DNA from: Prorocentrum cordatum
Taxonomy: Eukaryota > Sar > Dinophyceae > Prorocentrales > Prorocentraceae
Reading direction: 5' to 3'
Assembly (NCBI GenBank): GCA_963575745.1
Contig: CAUYUJ010019924.1
Span: 104,046-168,045 of the forward strand
Length of the DNA: 64,000 nt
Shown: positions 1 through 9,249 of the stretch, piece after piece
Layout: every line of letters starts with the position of its first letter
Numbering within the stretch: position 1 is the first letter of the stretch
Translations under genes and position numbers: made by a program
The notes under the pieces: generated by a model
The model's database searches: none
Told to the model about the DNA's origin: nothing
What the model saw: the letters and a program-made list of their open reading frames with translations, nothing else

Positions 1-19
1 CAAAATTAGCAGCGTCGCC

Positions 20-1015
20 AGCTACAGTGCTGGGGGCGGTTGGCATCATCTACAATGTCGGGGCCACTTCGTGCGGAAAACGCCAAACAAAGGAGCAGCA
101 AGGACTTCCAACGCGATACTGCGAGAAAGCAGCCAGGCAGAAACAACAGCTTCAGCCGCGCAGCAGCGGGGGGCAGCTCGCGCGAGCGGGCAAGCAGTGG
201 CAGCATGGTCTGGCGGTGCGAGAAGGCGGGCAGTGGCAGCAGCGGTCGTCGGTGCCAAATGGCAAGCAGGAACAACTTTTCCAGCTACATTGCAGCGGGG
301 GTCAACCCGTGCGAAGGGGCACGCGTTGACAGCAGAGTCAGTCGATGCGAGAAGACAGGCAGAGGCAGCAGCGGATGTCGGTGCCAAGTGGCCAGCAGAA
401 GCGACATGTTCAGCTATATTGCAGCGGGGGTCAGTCCCCGCGAGAAGGCAGCAGAAAGCGGCAGCGCGGTCTGGCGGTGCGCGAAGGCGGGCAGTGGCAG
501 CAACCGTGACCGGTTCCACATGGCCACTAGGAGCAACATCGTCAGCTACATTGCAGCGGGGGCCAGCTCGCGCGAAAAGGCACGCGTTGGCAGCAGGGCG
601 AGGTGGCGCGAGAATGCGGGCAGTGGCTGCAGCGGCGGTTTTTGCAAGAAGGCCAGCAGCGGCAGCAGCAGACGTCGGTGCCAAATGGTGAGGCAAGAAA
701 CCTCATCAGGTACAAAGCGGCCGGGGCCAACTCGTGCGAGAGCGCAGTGCGAGAAGGCAGGCAGTGGCACCAGTGTCTGTGGGCGCGTGAAGGCAGGCAG
801 TGGCAGCTGCGGTTTTCGGTGCCCCACCAGCGCAGCAAAAGCATTTCATGCGTTACAAGGTGGGGTCAGCTCGTGCGAGAAGGACAGGAAGTGGCAGCGA
901 GCGTTGGCAAGGCGAGAAGAGCAAGCACTGGCAGCGAGGCTGGCAGCGCGCGCAGAAGCAAGCGCTCGCGCAAACGTCATCAGCTCCAACGCTAGGACCA
1001 GCTCGTGCGAAGTGG
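20..1015. repeat. degenerate ~130-bp tandem repeat
   Basis: Related units recur about every 130 bases. The phrase CAGCTACATTGCAGCGGGG (or a close variant) is seen near 282, 411 and 543, followed each time by a GTGCGAGAAGG-like string and a GCAGTGGCAGCAGCGG-like string. The last units, to about 1015, are strongly diverged. Several frames stay open on both strands because the sequence is GC-rich and repetitive. The longest plus frame (40-1116) has a ~43-residue repeat (EKAGSGSSG... SYIAAG). I see no start context or known domain, so I treat it as a minisatellite rather than a gene. Confidence 0.65.
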
Positions 1016-1763
1016 CACGTTGCCCCATTGAAGGCAGCAGGCGCCGGCGTGCGCCGGGGCTCTCAGCAGGCCGCCGCAGAGGGCTATGCTGCCGAAGGAC
1101 GTGGCTCGACAGATAGGCCAACCACATAGAGTGCCCATCCCCCCGTCGTCGTTCCTCGTCGCCACGATTGGGCCGCCGCCCGCCGCCGCCGCGGGGTGGG
1201 GAAACTGGATTGCGCGGGGGTTCGGGGGGGGCTTTCTTCGCCGCCATTCGTTGTGATTCGACGATACGGAGGTCAGACCAGCAGAATCCAGCAGAACCCT
1301 CCTTCCTCCATCGCTTTCCTCCTTCGCGTCCATCCTCCCCTCCCCCACCTCCGCCTCCTCCTCCCTCGTCCTTTCCCCCCCCCCCATCCTCGTCGTCCTC
1401 CTCCCTTTCCGCGTGCTCCTCCCTTTCCGTATGTTTCTTCCCTACTTTTCCCCGGCCGCGCCCGTCCTTCCCTCTCCCACCTCTGCCTCTGCTCATCCTG
1501 TTCTTTCTTATTATCCGCCTCCTTCCCCTCCTGGGCATCATGATGATGATCATGCTCGTCATCAGCAGCGCCCTCGTCGCCATCGTCATCACCACCATCA
1601 TCATTTACCGAACGTCCCCGCTCATCTTATTCGCCTTAGTTTCCCTCCTTCTCTTTATCATTGTCCTCCTTCTCCTCCTCTCCGCCCTTCTCATCCGCGT
1701 CCTCACCCTCCTGCCCCCACGCCCCCTGTCTCCTCCTCCTCCCCAACATCATCATCAACATTG
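1016..1763. repeat. GC-rich spacer then pyrimidine-rich low-complexity DNA
   Basis: From about 1300 the plus strand is almost entirely C and T (CTCCTCC, CCTTCC runs), with a CAT/ATG-rich patch near 1540-1610. Open frames here encode only Pro/Ser/Leu-rich low complexity. The stretch ends at the ATTG that precedes element A. Confidence 0.7.
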
Positions 1764-1812
1764 TCCCATATGAGATATGTGTCCCTGTCTCCGCGCCGCC
1801 GCATATCCGCAG
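1764..1812 (+). repeat. element A, split direct repeat A1
   Basis: These 49 bases match 8048-8096 with three mismatches (for example TCCCATATGAG versus TCCCATCTGAG). Weaker similarity continues about 10 bases further. A1 contains the ATG (1770) that opens ORF0; in A2 that ATG reads CTG. Confidence 0.85.
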
Positions 1813-2375
1813 TTTCTCGGTCGAGCCAAGAGGAGTGGCCAGCCCACTGCATGGGCCAGTTTCTCTTGGAGGCGCGCCTCGGATACGCGCGAGATTTCAC
1901 AGTCCAGGTCCTCCCCGCCGAGATAGCCCGCGGGGCTGCCGTGGGACTCCTCCAGTGGCACGGCGGCCCAGCGCTGCCGAGCGACACGCTGGCGTCAGCA
2001 GCGTGCGAGGGCTGGCGTGCGGCGGCCGAGGGTTGCGAGAAGAGGTTCGACGTGGCAGTAGACAGCTGCCGCGCATCGGCATCCCTGGGAGCACGTCTTG
2101 GGCTGATCGTGGTGCCACTCCTGTTCCTCGTGGGGCGCTGCAGTTGCTGCGCGGGCTGCGCCGTCGGCCGTGTCAACTATGGAGAAGTTTGGCGTCGAGC
2201 CACCAGCCTGGTGCCGAGGTGGCATCCGCCCGGGGTCCTTCGTGCTGCTGAAGTACGCGGGGGACACGACGTGGCGCGCGAGGCTGTTGATACGGGAGGT
2301 GGACTCGGAGACGAAGTGGTGGTTCATCCTAACCCCGGACGAAGACTTGTACGTCGAGCGCCTGGAGGCGTTTGA
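1770..2375 (+). CDS. element A ORF0, small frame with a membrane-like segment
   Basis: This frame opens at an ATG inside repeat A1 (MRYVSLSPRRR...) and stays open to 2375, overlapping the start of ORF1 in another frame. Around 2085-2165 it encodes a hydrophobic stretch (LGLIVVPLLFLVG) followed by Cys residues, a plausible single membrane segment. Elements C and D have a frame in the same place with a similar hydrophobic stretch just before ORF1, which is the main reason to list it. No family is recognised. The true stop and product are uncertain, and it could be the N-terminal part of the gag-like protein in a shifted frame. Confidence 0.4.
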   Translation: MRYVSLSPRRRISAVSRSSQEEWPAHCMGQFLLEARLGYARDFTVQVLPAEIARGAAVGLLQWHGGPALPSDTLASAACEGWRAAAEGCEKRFDVAVDSCRASASLGARLGLIVVPLLFLVGRCSCCAGCAVGRVNYGEVWRRATSLVPRWHPPGVLRAAEVRGGHDVAREAVDTGGGLGDEVVVHPNPGRRLVRRAPGGV

Positions 2376-3459
2376 TGATGGGGACATCCGCGCGGTGCGC
2401 GTGTGCGCTGCTGGCGGTGCGACCCCGATTGGAGTGCACCTTAGCAAGATGTACGGCTTCGACCCCCCCCGCTGGTCGAGGCGGACCTCGATGGGCTGGT
2501 GTCCGAGACGGAGCCTTTGGTGGACAGCGAGCGCGGGCTGCTGGGCTTGCCGCCGCTGCCGCCCCCGCCGACGGGGGCACTGGCGGCGCCCGCAGGTGGC
2601 ACCGCCACGCCTCTGCTCGACCTGGGGGCCCCGCCAGGGCCCAGGCTTTCGACGCCGCCCGGCGCCGTTTGGGTCTTCGCGGAGTCCGCCTACGGCCGCG
2701 AGAAGGGTGGACGTGCCGCTCTCAACGACACGGCCGTGGCCCCGGGTGACAGAGGGGCGCTGGAGCTGGAGCCAGGTGCCTCGATCGCCATCGCGCGCGT
2801 CGAGATCGGCCGTGAGGAGGAGTTCAGAAAGGAACACACGACGAAGGAGATGAGCATGATCGACACCGAGACGGACGCTAGGGTCGCGCGGGCGAAGTAC
2901 GCTGGAGGCTCGGGCAAACGGCACCGAGACTGGAAGGAGGTCCAGGACGGCATCTCAGAGGTGCCGCTGGTCGACCTGCCGATCGACGGGCCTCGGACGA
3001 GCAGCTGGTGCGCGGCGTTCCTCGGACGTGGTGCGCACGGCGGCACCCCCCTAGACCACCACAGGTGGTGGCGTCACGCTGCAAAGCTGAACGCCGGCGA
3101 CTGGGGGGTCGCAGAGCACGAGTCGGTCATGAAAGCGCTGACCCACGCAGGGTCGCATGACCAGCTCGACCTCGCCAACCTCGCCTGCATCGAACACCTG
3201 CGCAGGCGCGCCCAGCTCATCGAGTACTATTACCGCGAGAAGATCAGGGGCGCGGACCGCAACGCCCTCGGCAAGAACGCGCTGCCCTTCGACGAGCAGG
3301 GGATGTTCATGGGCGAGGGCCGCGGGGGGGGGGGGCAGTCATGCGCGCCCACCCCTCATAGAGCACGTGTCCAGGGAGCTGGAGAGGGGGGCCGCCATCG
3401 CGAAGCAGGCGCGCAAGGCCCGCGAGGAGCGGGAGCTGGCGCGCCCCAAGAAGCAATGA
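2179..3459 (+). pseudogene. element A ORF1, gag-like protein (frameshifted)
   Basis: The start is the ATG at 2179 (MEKFGVEPP). The N-terminal region carries the motif LTPDEDLYVE, which corresponds to LTPDGDVYPH in element D and IMTPDLDEYDE in element C. A run of C (about 2463-2470) shifts the frame. Skipping one C gives the continuous reading GFDPPLVEADLDGLVSETEP. A second domain follows (GPRTSSWCAAFLG..., HHRWWRHAAKL, SHDQLDLANLACIEHLRRRAQ), conserved with C and D. A second frameshift sits in a G run (about 3327-3338), after which the tail reads PLIEHVSRELERG... ARKAREEREL and stops at TGA 3457-3459. That stop overlaps the ORF2 ATG. A nucleocapsid or structural role is inferred from position only. 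Confidence 0.7.
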
Positions 3460-5870
3460 CTGAGCCACGGTCGCCGCTGGGAGCCCGGCAGTCGGCGACT
3501 GGGCGCGGCGCTGGGCGCGCGGGGCCTGACCACCCCCGTGCAGCTGTACCGGTCATCAGCCCTGGCGGTAGGCGGAGACAGAGGGGCGTTTTCCCTCTCG
3601 CCGCCGCCTCCGCTCTGGATGCTCGGCTACCGAGCGCTGGAGCTGGACGCCGATATCGTCAGGTTTGCCGCGCACTGGGAGAGCTCGCTGGAGGTGGGGA
3701 TCGCGCATTTTTCTTTTCGGATGGCGCCGCCCCAGGGGGCGCCACCCTCATCTCCAGCGAGCTCGTGGCCAACAGGGTGATTGACATGGGTGAGCCGCCG
3801 AAGGGCCTCTCTTCTTCCGCCGCCTTCAACGAGGTGGTGAAGTCCGCCGACTACCACGGTGAGCGCGTGGACGTTGCTGCTATCGATCTTTGCCTCCTGT
3901 CTCTTCCTCCGGAGGGTCATCGGCCTGTCCCACTGGCTGAACTCTTGGGGAATGGGGGCGCGCTGGAGATCGAGCGTTTTTGTAAGGAGCTTGTCTGGCC
4001 AAGTGAAGTTGCGGCCGAGATCAAGGCTTCGCTTAACTTGAGGCGGCCCCACATGGACCGCGGGCTCGCGCACCGACCGCGCCTCTACGCCAACCTCGCG
4101 GAGGCTTTGTTCAAGCGCGGGCTCATCGACTTTCGCACAGACGTGCGTTGTGAGTGTGGAGGTTTTGGAGTATGGAAGAAGTCGGGGAAGCAGTGGATGG
4201 TGATTGACGCCCGCCTCTCGAACGCCCACCTCGGACACTCGAAGGAGACGCCTCTGCCCACGGGGGCCGCCTCCTCGGAGATCGACCTCGAGGGCGAGGC
4301 CGAGGCGTGGTTCGCCGCGTTGGACCTGAAGGATGCCTTCTACTACATCGAGCTCCCCCTGCAGCTGCGCTGCTACTTGGGCCTGCCGAAGGTGTCCGTG
4401 AAGAAGCTCAACCTTCCGACGGACGTGCTCAGCCTGGCCGTGGACGGGTTCCTCCAGCCGAGGTTCGCCGCGATGCCGATGGGGTGGACGCACGCGCCCT
4501 ACTGGGCGCAGCTCGCCCACTGTCGCATCCTGACGCGGGCCTTCCCGGACTGGGAGGTGGAGGGCTTCTTGACCGACAACAGGGTGCTGCCGTCGATAGA
4601 GAAGGGGGTCATCGGCCTGCACGTCGACAACTGTGTGGCGGTGGGCCACTCTGCCGAGGCCGCCAACCTGCTGGTGGCCCGGGCAGCAGGTGCCTTCCGC
4701 GCGGCAGGGCTGCAGCCTCACGAGGAGGTCGCCGCTACCCAGGAGCTGGAGTTGCTCGGCTGGCAGCTGCGTGGAGGCAAGCAGGCTGGCGCTCAGGCCA
4801 CAGACCGCCGCCGCCGGCGCCTGCGGCTGGCGCTGGAGCACGCCCTGACGCGAAACAAGCTCTCGTGCCATGAGCTTCGGCAGCTCGTAGGCCATTTTAC
4901 TTTTTGTGCGCTGGTGCAGCGGCCGACCATCTCTTGCATGAATGCCGTCTATTCCTTTTCTCAGAAGTTCCCAACTGAGTTCCACAAAGTGCGGCCGTCG
5001 GTGCGCCGGGAGCTGCGATGGGCACGGGATCTTCTGGCACTGCAGGTCAGGCCCTGGCGCCGCGAATGGTCGAGCTGCGTCGCTTGCACCGACGCCTCCG
5101 AGCTAGGAGCTAGGGCGAGGAGTGGTCGAGGCCCACTTCCCCGCCTCTGTCGTCAGGGAGCACGGTGAGTGGAATGAGAGATGGAGGTTCAAGAACGGAG
5201 GCGAGCGGGTCAGCGCTCGTGTAGCAGCAGGTTTTGCTCGTCCAGATGCCTCGCCGCCAGAGCAGGAGAAATGCGAAGCGCTCCCTCCGTTGCAGGGCGC
5301 GGAGCCCCCGCCTTCGCCCCCTCGTTCCCCGACCTCACCTACGACCCCCACGGGCTCCAAGCTGGACCTCCCGGAGATCCCTGAGTTCCCCGAGCTATTC
5401 GCCGAGAGCGACATGCAGGGGCCCGAGGGCCAGTCGAAGGCTCGTTTTCCCGGAGATAAGCGCGCTCCTGGATCTGAGTTCCTTCTCCTTCCTCTTGATG
5501 ATGGACATCTTCTGGGGCTTCCTTGGGACATCGTTGGTGCGGGGGGGTGGGGGAGGAAGGGGCACATTACCGTCTTGGAGGGTAGGGCCCTCGTGTGGGC
5601 CCTCAGGCACCGTCTGCGGAACACGAGGTCGTTCCATGCCCGTCTTCTCTTCATCGCCGACTCGATGGCGGCCATTTTGGCTTTGTGCAAGGGGCGGAGC
5701 AGCTCGCCAGGATTGTGTTCGGTCTGCCGACAGTGGGCCGCGCTATGTCTGGCGAGCGGGGTGGCCCCCGCCTTCCGCTGGTGCCCGTCTGAGCGGAACC
5801 CAGCGGACGCACCGCCACGGCTGGCCTACGCTGACCGCCGCGACGATGGCGAGGGCGGCCTTCCTGAAAG
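3456..5870 (+). pseudogene. element A ORF2, reverse transcriptase-RNase H (frameshifted)
   Basis: The ATG at 3456 overlaps the ORF1 stop as ATGA. RT motifs are visible: FGVWKKSGKQWMVIDARLSN (finger/motif 1 region), ALDLKDAFYYIELP (motif A, catalytic Asp), AAMPMGWTHAPYWAQ (motif B region) and HVDNCVAVG (motif C, 4620-4631). The second Asp of the usual YxDD is Asn. RNase H begins with CTDASELGA near 5088. The frame then shifts by +1 near 5110, and the rest of RNase H reads in the new frame: TVLEGRALVWALRHR (catalytic Glu), LLFIADSMAAILAL (Asp) and WCPSERNPADAPPR (last Asp). The RNase H residues typical of DIRS-type elements are therefore present, but the protein cannot be made from one frame without a shift. 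Confidence 0.85.
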
Positions 5871-5959
5871 AGTCGAGGGGGCTGGACAGGAAGTGGTCGC
5901 GCGTTGGTGCTCTGCCTGGGCGGACGACTGCGGGCCTCGGCCGCGGCTCCGACCAGGGG

Positions 5960-7219
5960 GGCCCGCGCGCTTGGCGGCCCGCCAGGAGAAGCACAGCGTC
6001 CGCGCCCGTGTGCGGGGACCAGCTGCCCCGAGCTACGAGCGCCTTGAAGGGCGCCAGGCGGGGCGCGGGGCGAAGGCGCCCCATCGCGAGGATGGGCCGC
6101 GCAGCCGCGCTGCGCCTGGCGGCCCGCGGAGGCGAGAGAGGGGCCCACAGGGCGGTCCTGGAGATGCACGCCGCGGCGCCCAACTCCAGGCTTCAGTACT
6201 CCAAGATGTGGGGGGGCCTCCAGGACTGGGCGGAGTACCACATGCTGCCGCTCAGCCCGCCCAGCGCCCTCGACGCGACGCTAGCCGAGTACCTGGAGCA
6301 CCTGTACTTCGAGGGCCGCGACGCGGGGATGGGGACGAAGGTGATCGCTGCGGCGGGCTTCTTCGCGCCGGAGGTCTCGCGCCACGGGCCAGCCAGGCTG
6401 CCGCGCGCGCGGCTGGCGGCGCAGGGGCGGCTAAGGCTGTCGCCTCTCCGGGCCAGGCTGCCCATCCCAGTGGAGGTGGCGACCGCCATCGCGGTCGCCA
6501 TGTGTGCCCGCGGGGAGCGGAGAGCCGCTGCAGGGGCGCTGCTGGCGACCACCTGCTACCTGCGGCCCGGGGAGCTGGCCGCCGCGAGGCTTGCGGACCT
6601 GCTCCCGCCGGGGGCTTTCGCGGGCGAGGGCCGCGTCCACCGGGTGCTCCAGCTGAACAGGTTCGAGGAGGGGGAGCCGTCCAAGACGGGGCGCTTCGAC
6701 GGCTCGATCGCGCTCGACGACCCGAGGCACGCCGCGCTGCACAGGTTCCTCGCCCAGCTCAAGCGGACAGCACACCCAGACGAGCCACCCATCCGGATGG
6801 GGCAGCTCCACTGCGCAAAGCTGTTCGGCGAGGTGGTTAACGAGCTGCGCCTGAACATCCTCGGGCCGCCTGCGCCGCACCAGTTGCGGCGCGCCGGCGC
6901 GTCGGGCGACCGGGCGAGCGGCCAGAGGATGCTGGTGGAAATCAAGAAGAGAGGAAGGTGGCTCTCGGACTCGTCCGTGAGACGGTACGAGAAAGGAGGG
7001 CGACTTCGAGAGCAGCTGCTTCGCCTCCCCGCGGGCCTACAGGCCCACTGCCGCGCCTGCCACCTCATGTGCGGCGAGATCCTCCTCGGGCGCTCCAGGC
7101 CCTTGCCAGTGCTGCAGCTGTTCCGCTGCGCCCGCGACCGCCAGCTGTCTTTCTCGAGATCTTCTCGGGGGGCGGGCACCTTGCGCGTGCCCTTGGACGT
7201 CGAGGGCGGCTGCGTCTAG
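5960..7219 (+). CDS. element A tyrosine recombinase (YR)
   Basis: The recombinase lies in the +1 frame relative to the RNase H just upstream. The frame is open from 5234, and recognisable YR sequence begins near 6100. An N-terminal core-binding-like part (SRLQYSKMWGGLQDWAEYHM) precedes the catalytic domain: CYLRPGELAAARL (box I Arg), APHQLRRAGAS (HxxR), GRWLSDSSVRRYEK (Trp at the His/Trp position and the catalytic Tyr). All expected residues of a phage-integrase-type recombinase are present. It should insert circular cDNA by site-specific recombination, as proposed for DIRS elements. No ATG start could be fixed. The frame runs on to 7219, overlapping the beginning of the methyltransferase-like domain in another frame. 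Confidence 0.8.
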   Translation, partial: GPRAWRPARRSTASAPVCGDQLPRATSALKGARRGAGRRRPIARMGRAAALRLAARGGERGAHRAVLEMHAAAPNSRLQYSKMWGGLQDWAEYHMLPLSPPSALDATLAEYLEHLYFEGRDAGMGTKVIAAAGFFAPEVSRHGPARLPRARLAAQGRLRLSPLRARLPIPVEVATAIAVAMCARGERRAAAGALLATTCYLRPGELAAARLADLLPPGAFAGEGRVHRVLQLNRFEEGEPSKTGRFDGSIALDDPRHAALHRFLAQLKRTAHPDEPPIRMGQLHCAKLFGEVVNELRLNILGPPAPHQLRRAGASGDRASGQRMLVEIKKRGRWLSDSSVRRYEKGGRLREQLLRLPAGLQAHCRACHLMCGEILLGRSRPLPVLQLFRCARDRQLSFSRSSRGAGTLRVPLDVEGGCV

Positions 7220-7913
7220 AGTGGGGTCTGAAGCATGGCGAGAAACTCACACTTACCAAGCGTGCGAATGTCCAGTTGATCGCTGGGTGGATCACCGCAG
7301 GATTTTTGCACGGCCTGCACCTCGGGACCCCCTGCGGCAGCTGGAGTCGGGCTCGTGATCGCCCGAGTGGTCCACCTGCCTTACGTAGCAACAATGATAT
7401 CCTGGGGACTTCTCACATGTCCAGTGCGACCCCAAAAGACAGGGATAATATCCTAGTAGGCAACACGCTCATGAGAGCATCAGCCAACATGATTCGCAGC
7501 TGCAGCTTCCCGGCTCGCTCGAGAATCCTCGCACCTCAAGGCTGTGGATGGCGCCGCCAATAGCGCAGCTCCGTGGCCACCCCCAGGTGCGGGAAACCAT
7601 TCTGGACTTTTGTGCTTCTGGCACGCCATGGCGCAAACGCGCGTGTTTTCGGCAATGGTATGTTGACCTCACATGCTGTGGCCGACTGTGTGCGTCCAAG
7701 CATGGTATCTGCGAGTTTTCAAAGCATAAGCACGTCGATCTCGTCGGGAAAGACAGCCGCGGTGTGTTCCTCACCTCCACGGCCGAACCGTATCCCCCCA
7801 AAATGTGTTCCGCTTTTGCCGCCTGCTTTTCAAACGCTGATGCGTGCAGAATCGTCTCGTGTCTTGATAAGGCGGCCTGCGGCCAGACTCCTGTTCGGTG
7901 CATATGGGACTGA
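7120..7913 (+). pseudogene. element A C5-methyltransferase-like domain (frameshifted)
   Basis: The domain returns to the RNase H frame after the YR: FLEIFSGGGHLARAL (7153-; SAM-binding-like motif I), then HLGTPCGSWSRA (7321-; a PC dipeptide as in motif IV). A frameshift before about 7515 moves the rest to another frame, where LENPRTSRLW (7518-; like motif VI ENV), FCASGTPWRKRAC (near 7612; like the motif VIII region) and EPYPPKMCSAFAACF (C-terminal, like motif X) appear. The same series occurs in elements C and D. The motifs resemble cytosine-5 rather than adenine methyltransferases. Activity is not shown, and this copy is broken. Confidence 0.7.
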
Positions 7914-8047
7914 CATCCGCTCACTTCGCTCCCAGCGAGAGGGCGCCAAAGCCCTTCGAGAAGCCTTTCCTGAATGTTGCGTCGCCTGGATGGAAAAAAA
8001 AGAAGAGCGCCGCTGCATGGTTGTCTGGCATAGTGAGGGAGGGATTG
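7910..8047 (+). repeat. element A, split direct repeat B1
   Basis: This 138-base segment starts CTGACATCCGCTCACTTCGC, ends AGGGAGGGATTG, and matches B2 (8277-8410) apart from scattered changes and a 4-base length difference in an A/G run. It abuts A2 directly. Confidence 0.9.
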
Positions 8048-8096
8048 TCCCATCTGAGATATGTATCCCTGTCTCCGCGCCGCCGCATCTCCGCAG
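8048..8096 (+). repeat. element A, split direct repeat A2
   Basis: This is the second copy of A1, lying immediately after B1. The interval 8097-8276 between A2 and B2 is unique within the window. Confidence 0.85.
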
Positions 8097-8276
8097 CGTC
8101 TTGGTCCCTACCCACGGGCCACCCTTTTGATTCTGCTCAGATGCCCACAAGTTAAGATGCTGAGCTCTATCTTGAATGCCAACATTCAAGCTTTCCTACT
8201 AGTCTGCATTTTCTTTTCGCTTATATTATCCCGAAGTTTCTGACCTCGGTCTTCCGCCCAGCCCCCTGTTGAGGAG

Positions 8277-8410
8277 CTGACATCCGTTCACTTCGCTCTC
8301 AGGGAGAGGGCGCCAAAGCCATTCGAGAAGCCTGTGTTGAATGCTGTGTCGCCTGGATGAAAAGGAAGAGCGCCGCTGCATGGTTGTCTGGCATAGTGAG
8401 GGAGGGATTG
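8277..8410 (+). repeat. element A, split direct repeat B2 (3' end of element)
   Basis: This is the second copy of B1. It ends with ATTG, after which the flanking CT-rich DNA begins (GTATCGTCC). Confidence 0.9.
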
Positions 8411-9024
8411 GTATCGTCCTCGTGTTCCTCTTCCTCCTCCTTCCCCTGCTCCTCCTCTTCCGTTTCCCCCCCCTCCCTCATCCTCAGCCCCCTCGGCCAA
8501 GGGACGGAGATGTGAAAGCCGTCGTCCTCCTCCCCCTCCTCTTTGTTTTTCTTATTCCTCCTCATCAGCATCATCGCCATTCTCTTCCTCATCGTTTTCT
8601 CTATTCATCCTCAGCATCTGCGTCTCCTTTTCCTTCAACATCCTTATCCTCATCTGTCCCCTCCTCCTCCCCCCCCCCCCCCCCCCCCCCCCTCCATCCT
8701 CCCCTCCTCTCCTCCTCCTCATCATCATCATCTAAGTCCCCTTTTCCACCTCCTCATTCGCCCCAATTCCTCCTCCTCTTCCTCCTCCTCCACGTCCTCC
8801 TCCTCCTCCTCCTCCCCATCCCCATCCCCGTCCAACTCCCTTCTTCTCCTCCTCCTCCTCATCCTTTTCCTCCTCCTCCTCCTCCTCATCGTCCTTCACC
8901 TGCCTTATCCTCCTTCCCTTCTTCTTACTCTACCTTCTCCTCCTCCTCATCCTCGTGCTGGTCTCCTCCTCCTCCTCCTCCTCCTCCCCCTCCCCCACCT
9001 CCTCCTCCTCTAGTCTAGGCCCCC
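8411..9024. repeat. CT-rich low-complexity tract with a C24 run
   Basis: CTC/CCT trinucleotide-like DNA fills the interval, with an uninterrupted run of 24 C at 8669-8692. A short inverted motif, CCCCCTCGGCCAAGGG, lies near 8487. Open frames here are low-complexity Pro/Ser/Leu and are not called genes. Confidence 0.85.
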
Positions 9025-9249
9025 CTAGATGGGGTCGGAGTAGATGGGGTCGGAGGATCGCGCCGCATCGCCGATGCATCGGCGATACATCAGCTATGTG
9101 GCTCGATGTGGGGCCCCGTTTTCTCCGCGCCGACGTCGCCGACGCCGCCGATGCATCGGCGATGCACCGCCGATGCATTGGCGATGCATTGCCGATGCAT
9201 TGGCGATGCGGCGGGACCCCCTGACCCCATCTACTCCGACCCCATCTAG
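9025..9249. mobile_element. MITE-like palindromic element with 27-bp terminal inverted repeats
   Basis: The left end (9025-9051) and right end (9223-9249) are perfect 27-base inverted complements, containing CTAGATGGGGTCGGAG on the left. Similarity continues inward through GCCGCATCGCC. The interior is built of short palindromic units such as CGATGCATCGGCGATGCA, so the whole 225 bases should fold strongly. No protein-coding capacity is evident. A target-site duplication is unclear. Confidence 0.7.

Larger units (their letters stand above)
1764..8410 (+). mobile_element. DIRS/PAT-like tyrosine-recombinase retrotransposon, element A
   Basis: The element is bounded by split direct repeats: A1 (1764-1812), genes, B1 (7910-8047) abutting A2 (8048-8096), a 180-bp spacer, and B2 (8277-8410). 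The tetranucleotide ATTG occurs just before A1 (1760-1763), at the B1/A2 junction (8044-8047) and as the last four bases of B2, which suits a short recombination core. Gene order is ORF0, gag-like ORF1, RT-RNase H, YR and a methyltransferase-like domain, all on plus. The YR keeps all recognisable catalytic residues, but ORF1 has two homopolymer frameshifts and the RT-RNase H junction and methyltransferase are also frameshifted, so the copy is probably dead. Split direct repeats are known from PAT-like and Ngaro elements. Family assignment is inferred from domain order and termini. Confidence 0.85.

Noticed and set aside
5668-5695. GCCATTTTGGCT, matching the core of the dinoflagellate spliced leader
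   Set aside because: It lies inside the RNase H coding sequence (SMAAILALCKG) and the rest of the leader does not match. Coincidence.
8341-9018. Frame of ~225 codons rich in Pro and Ser
   Set aside because: Translation of CT-rich low-complexity DNA.
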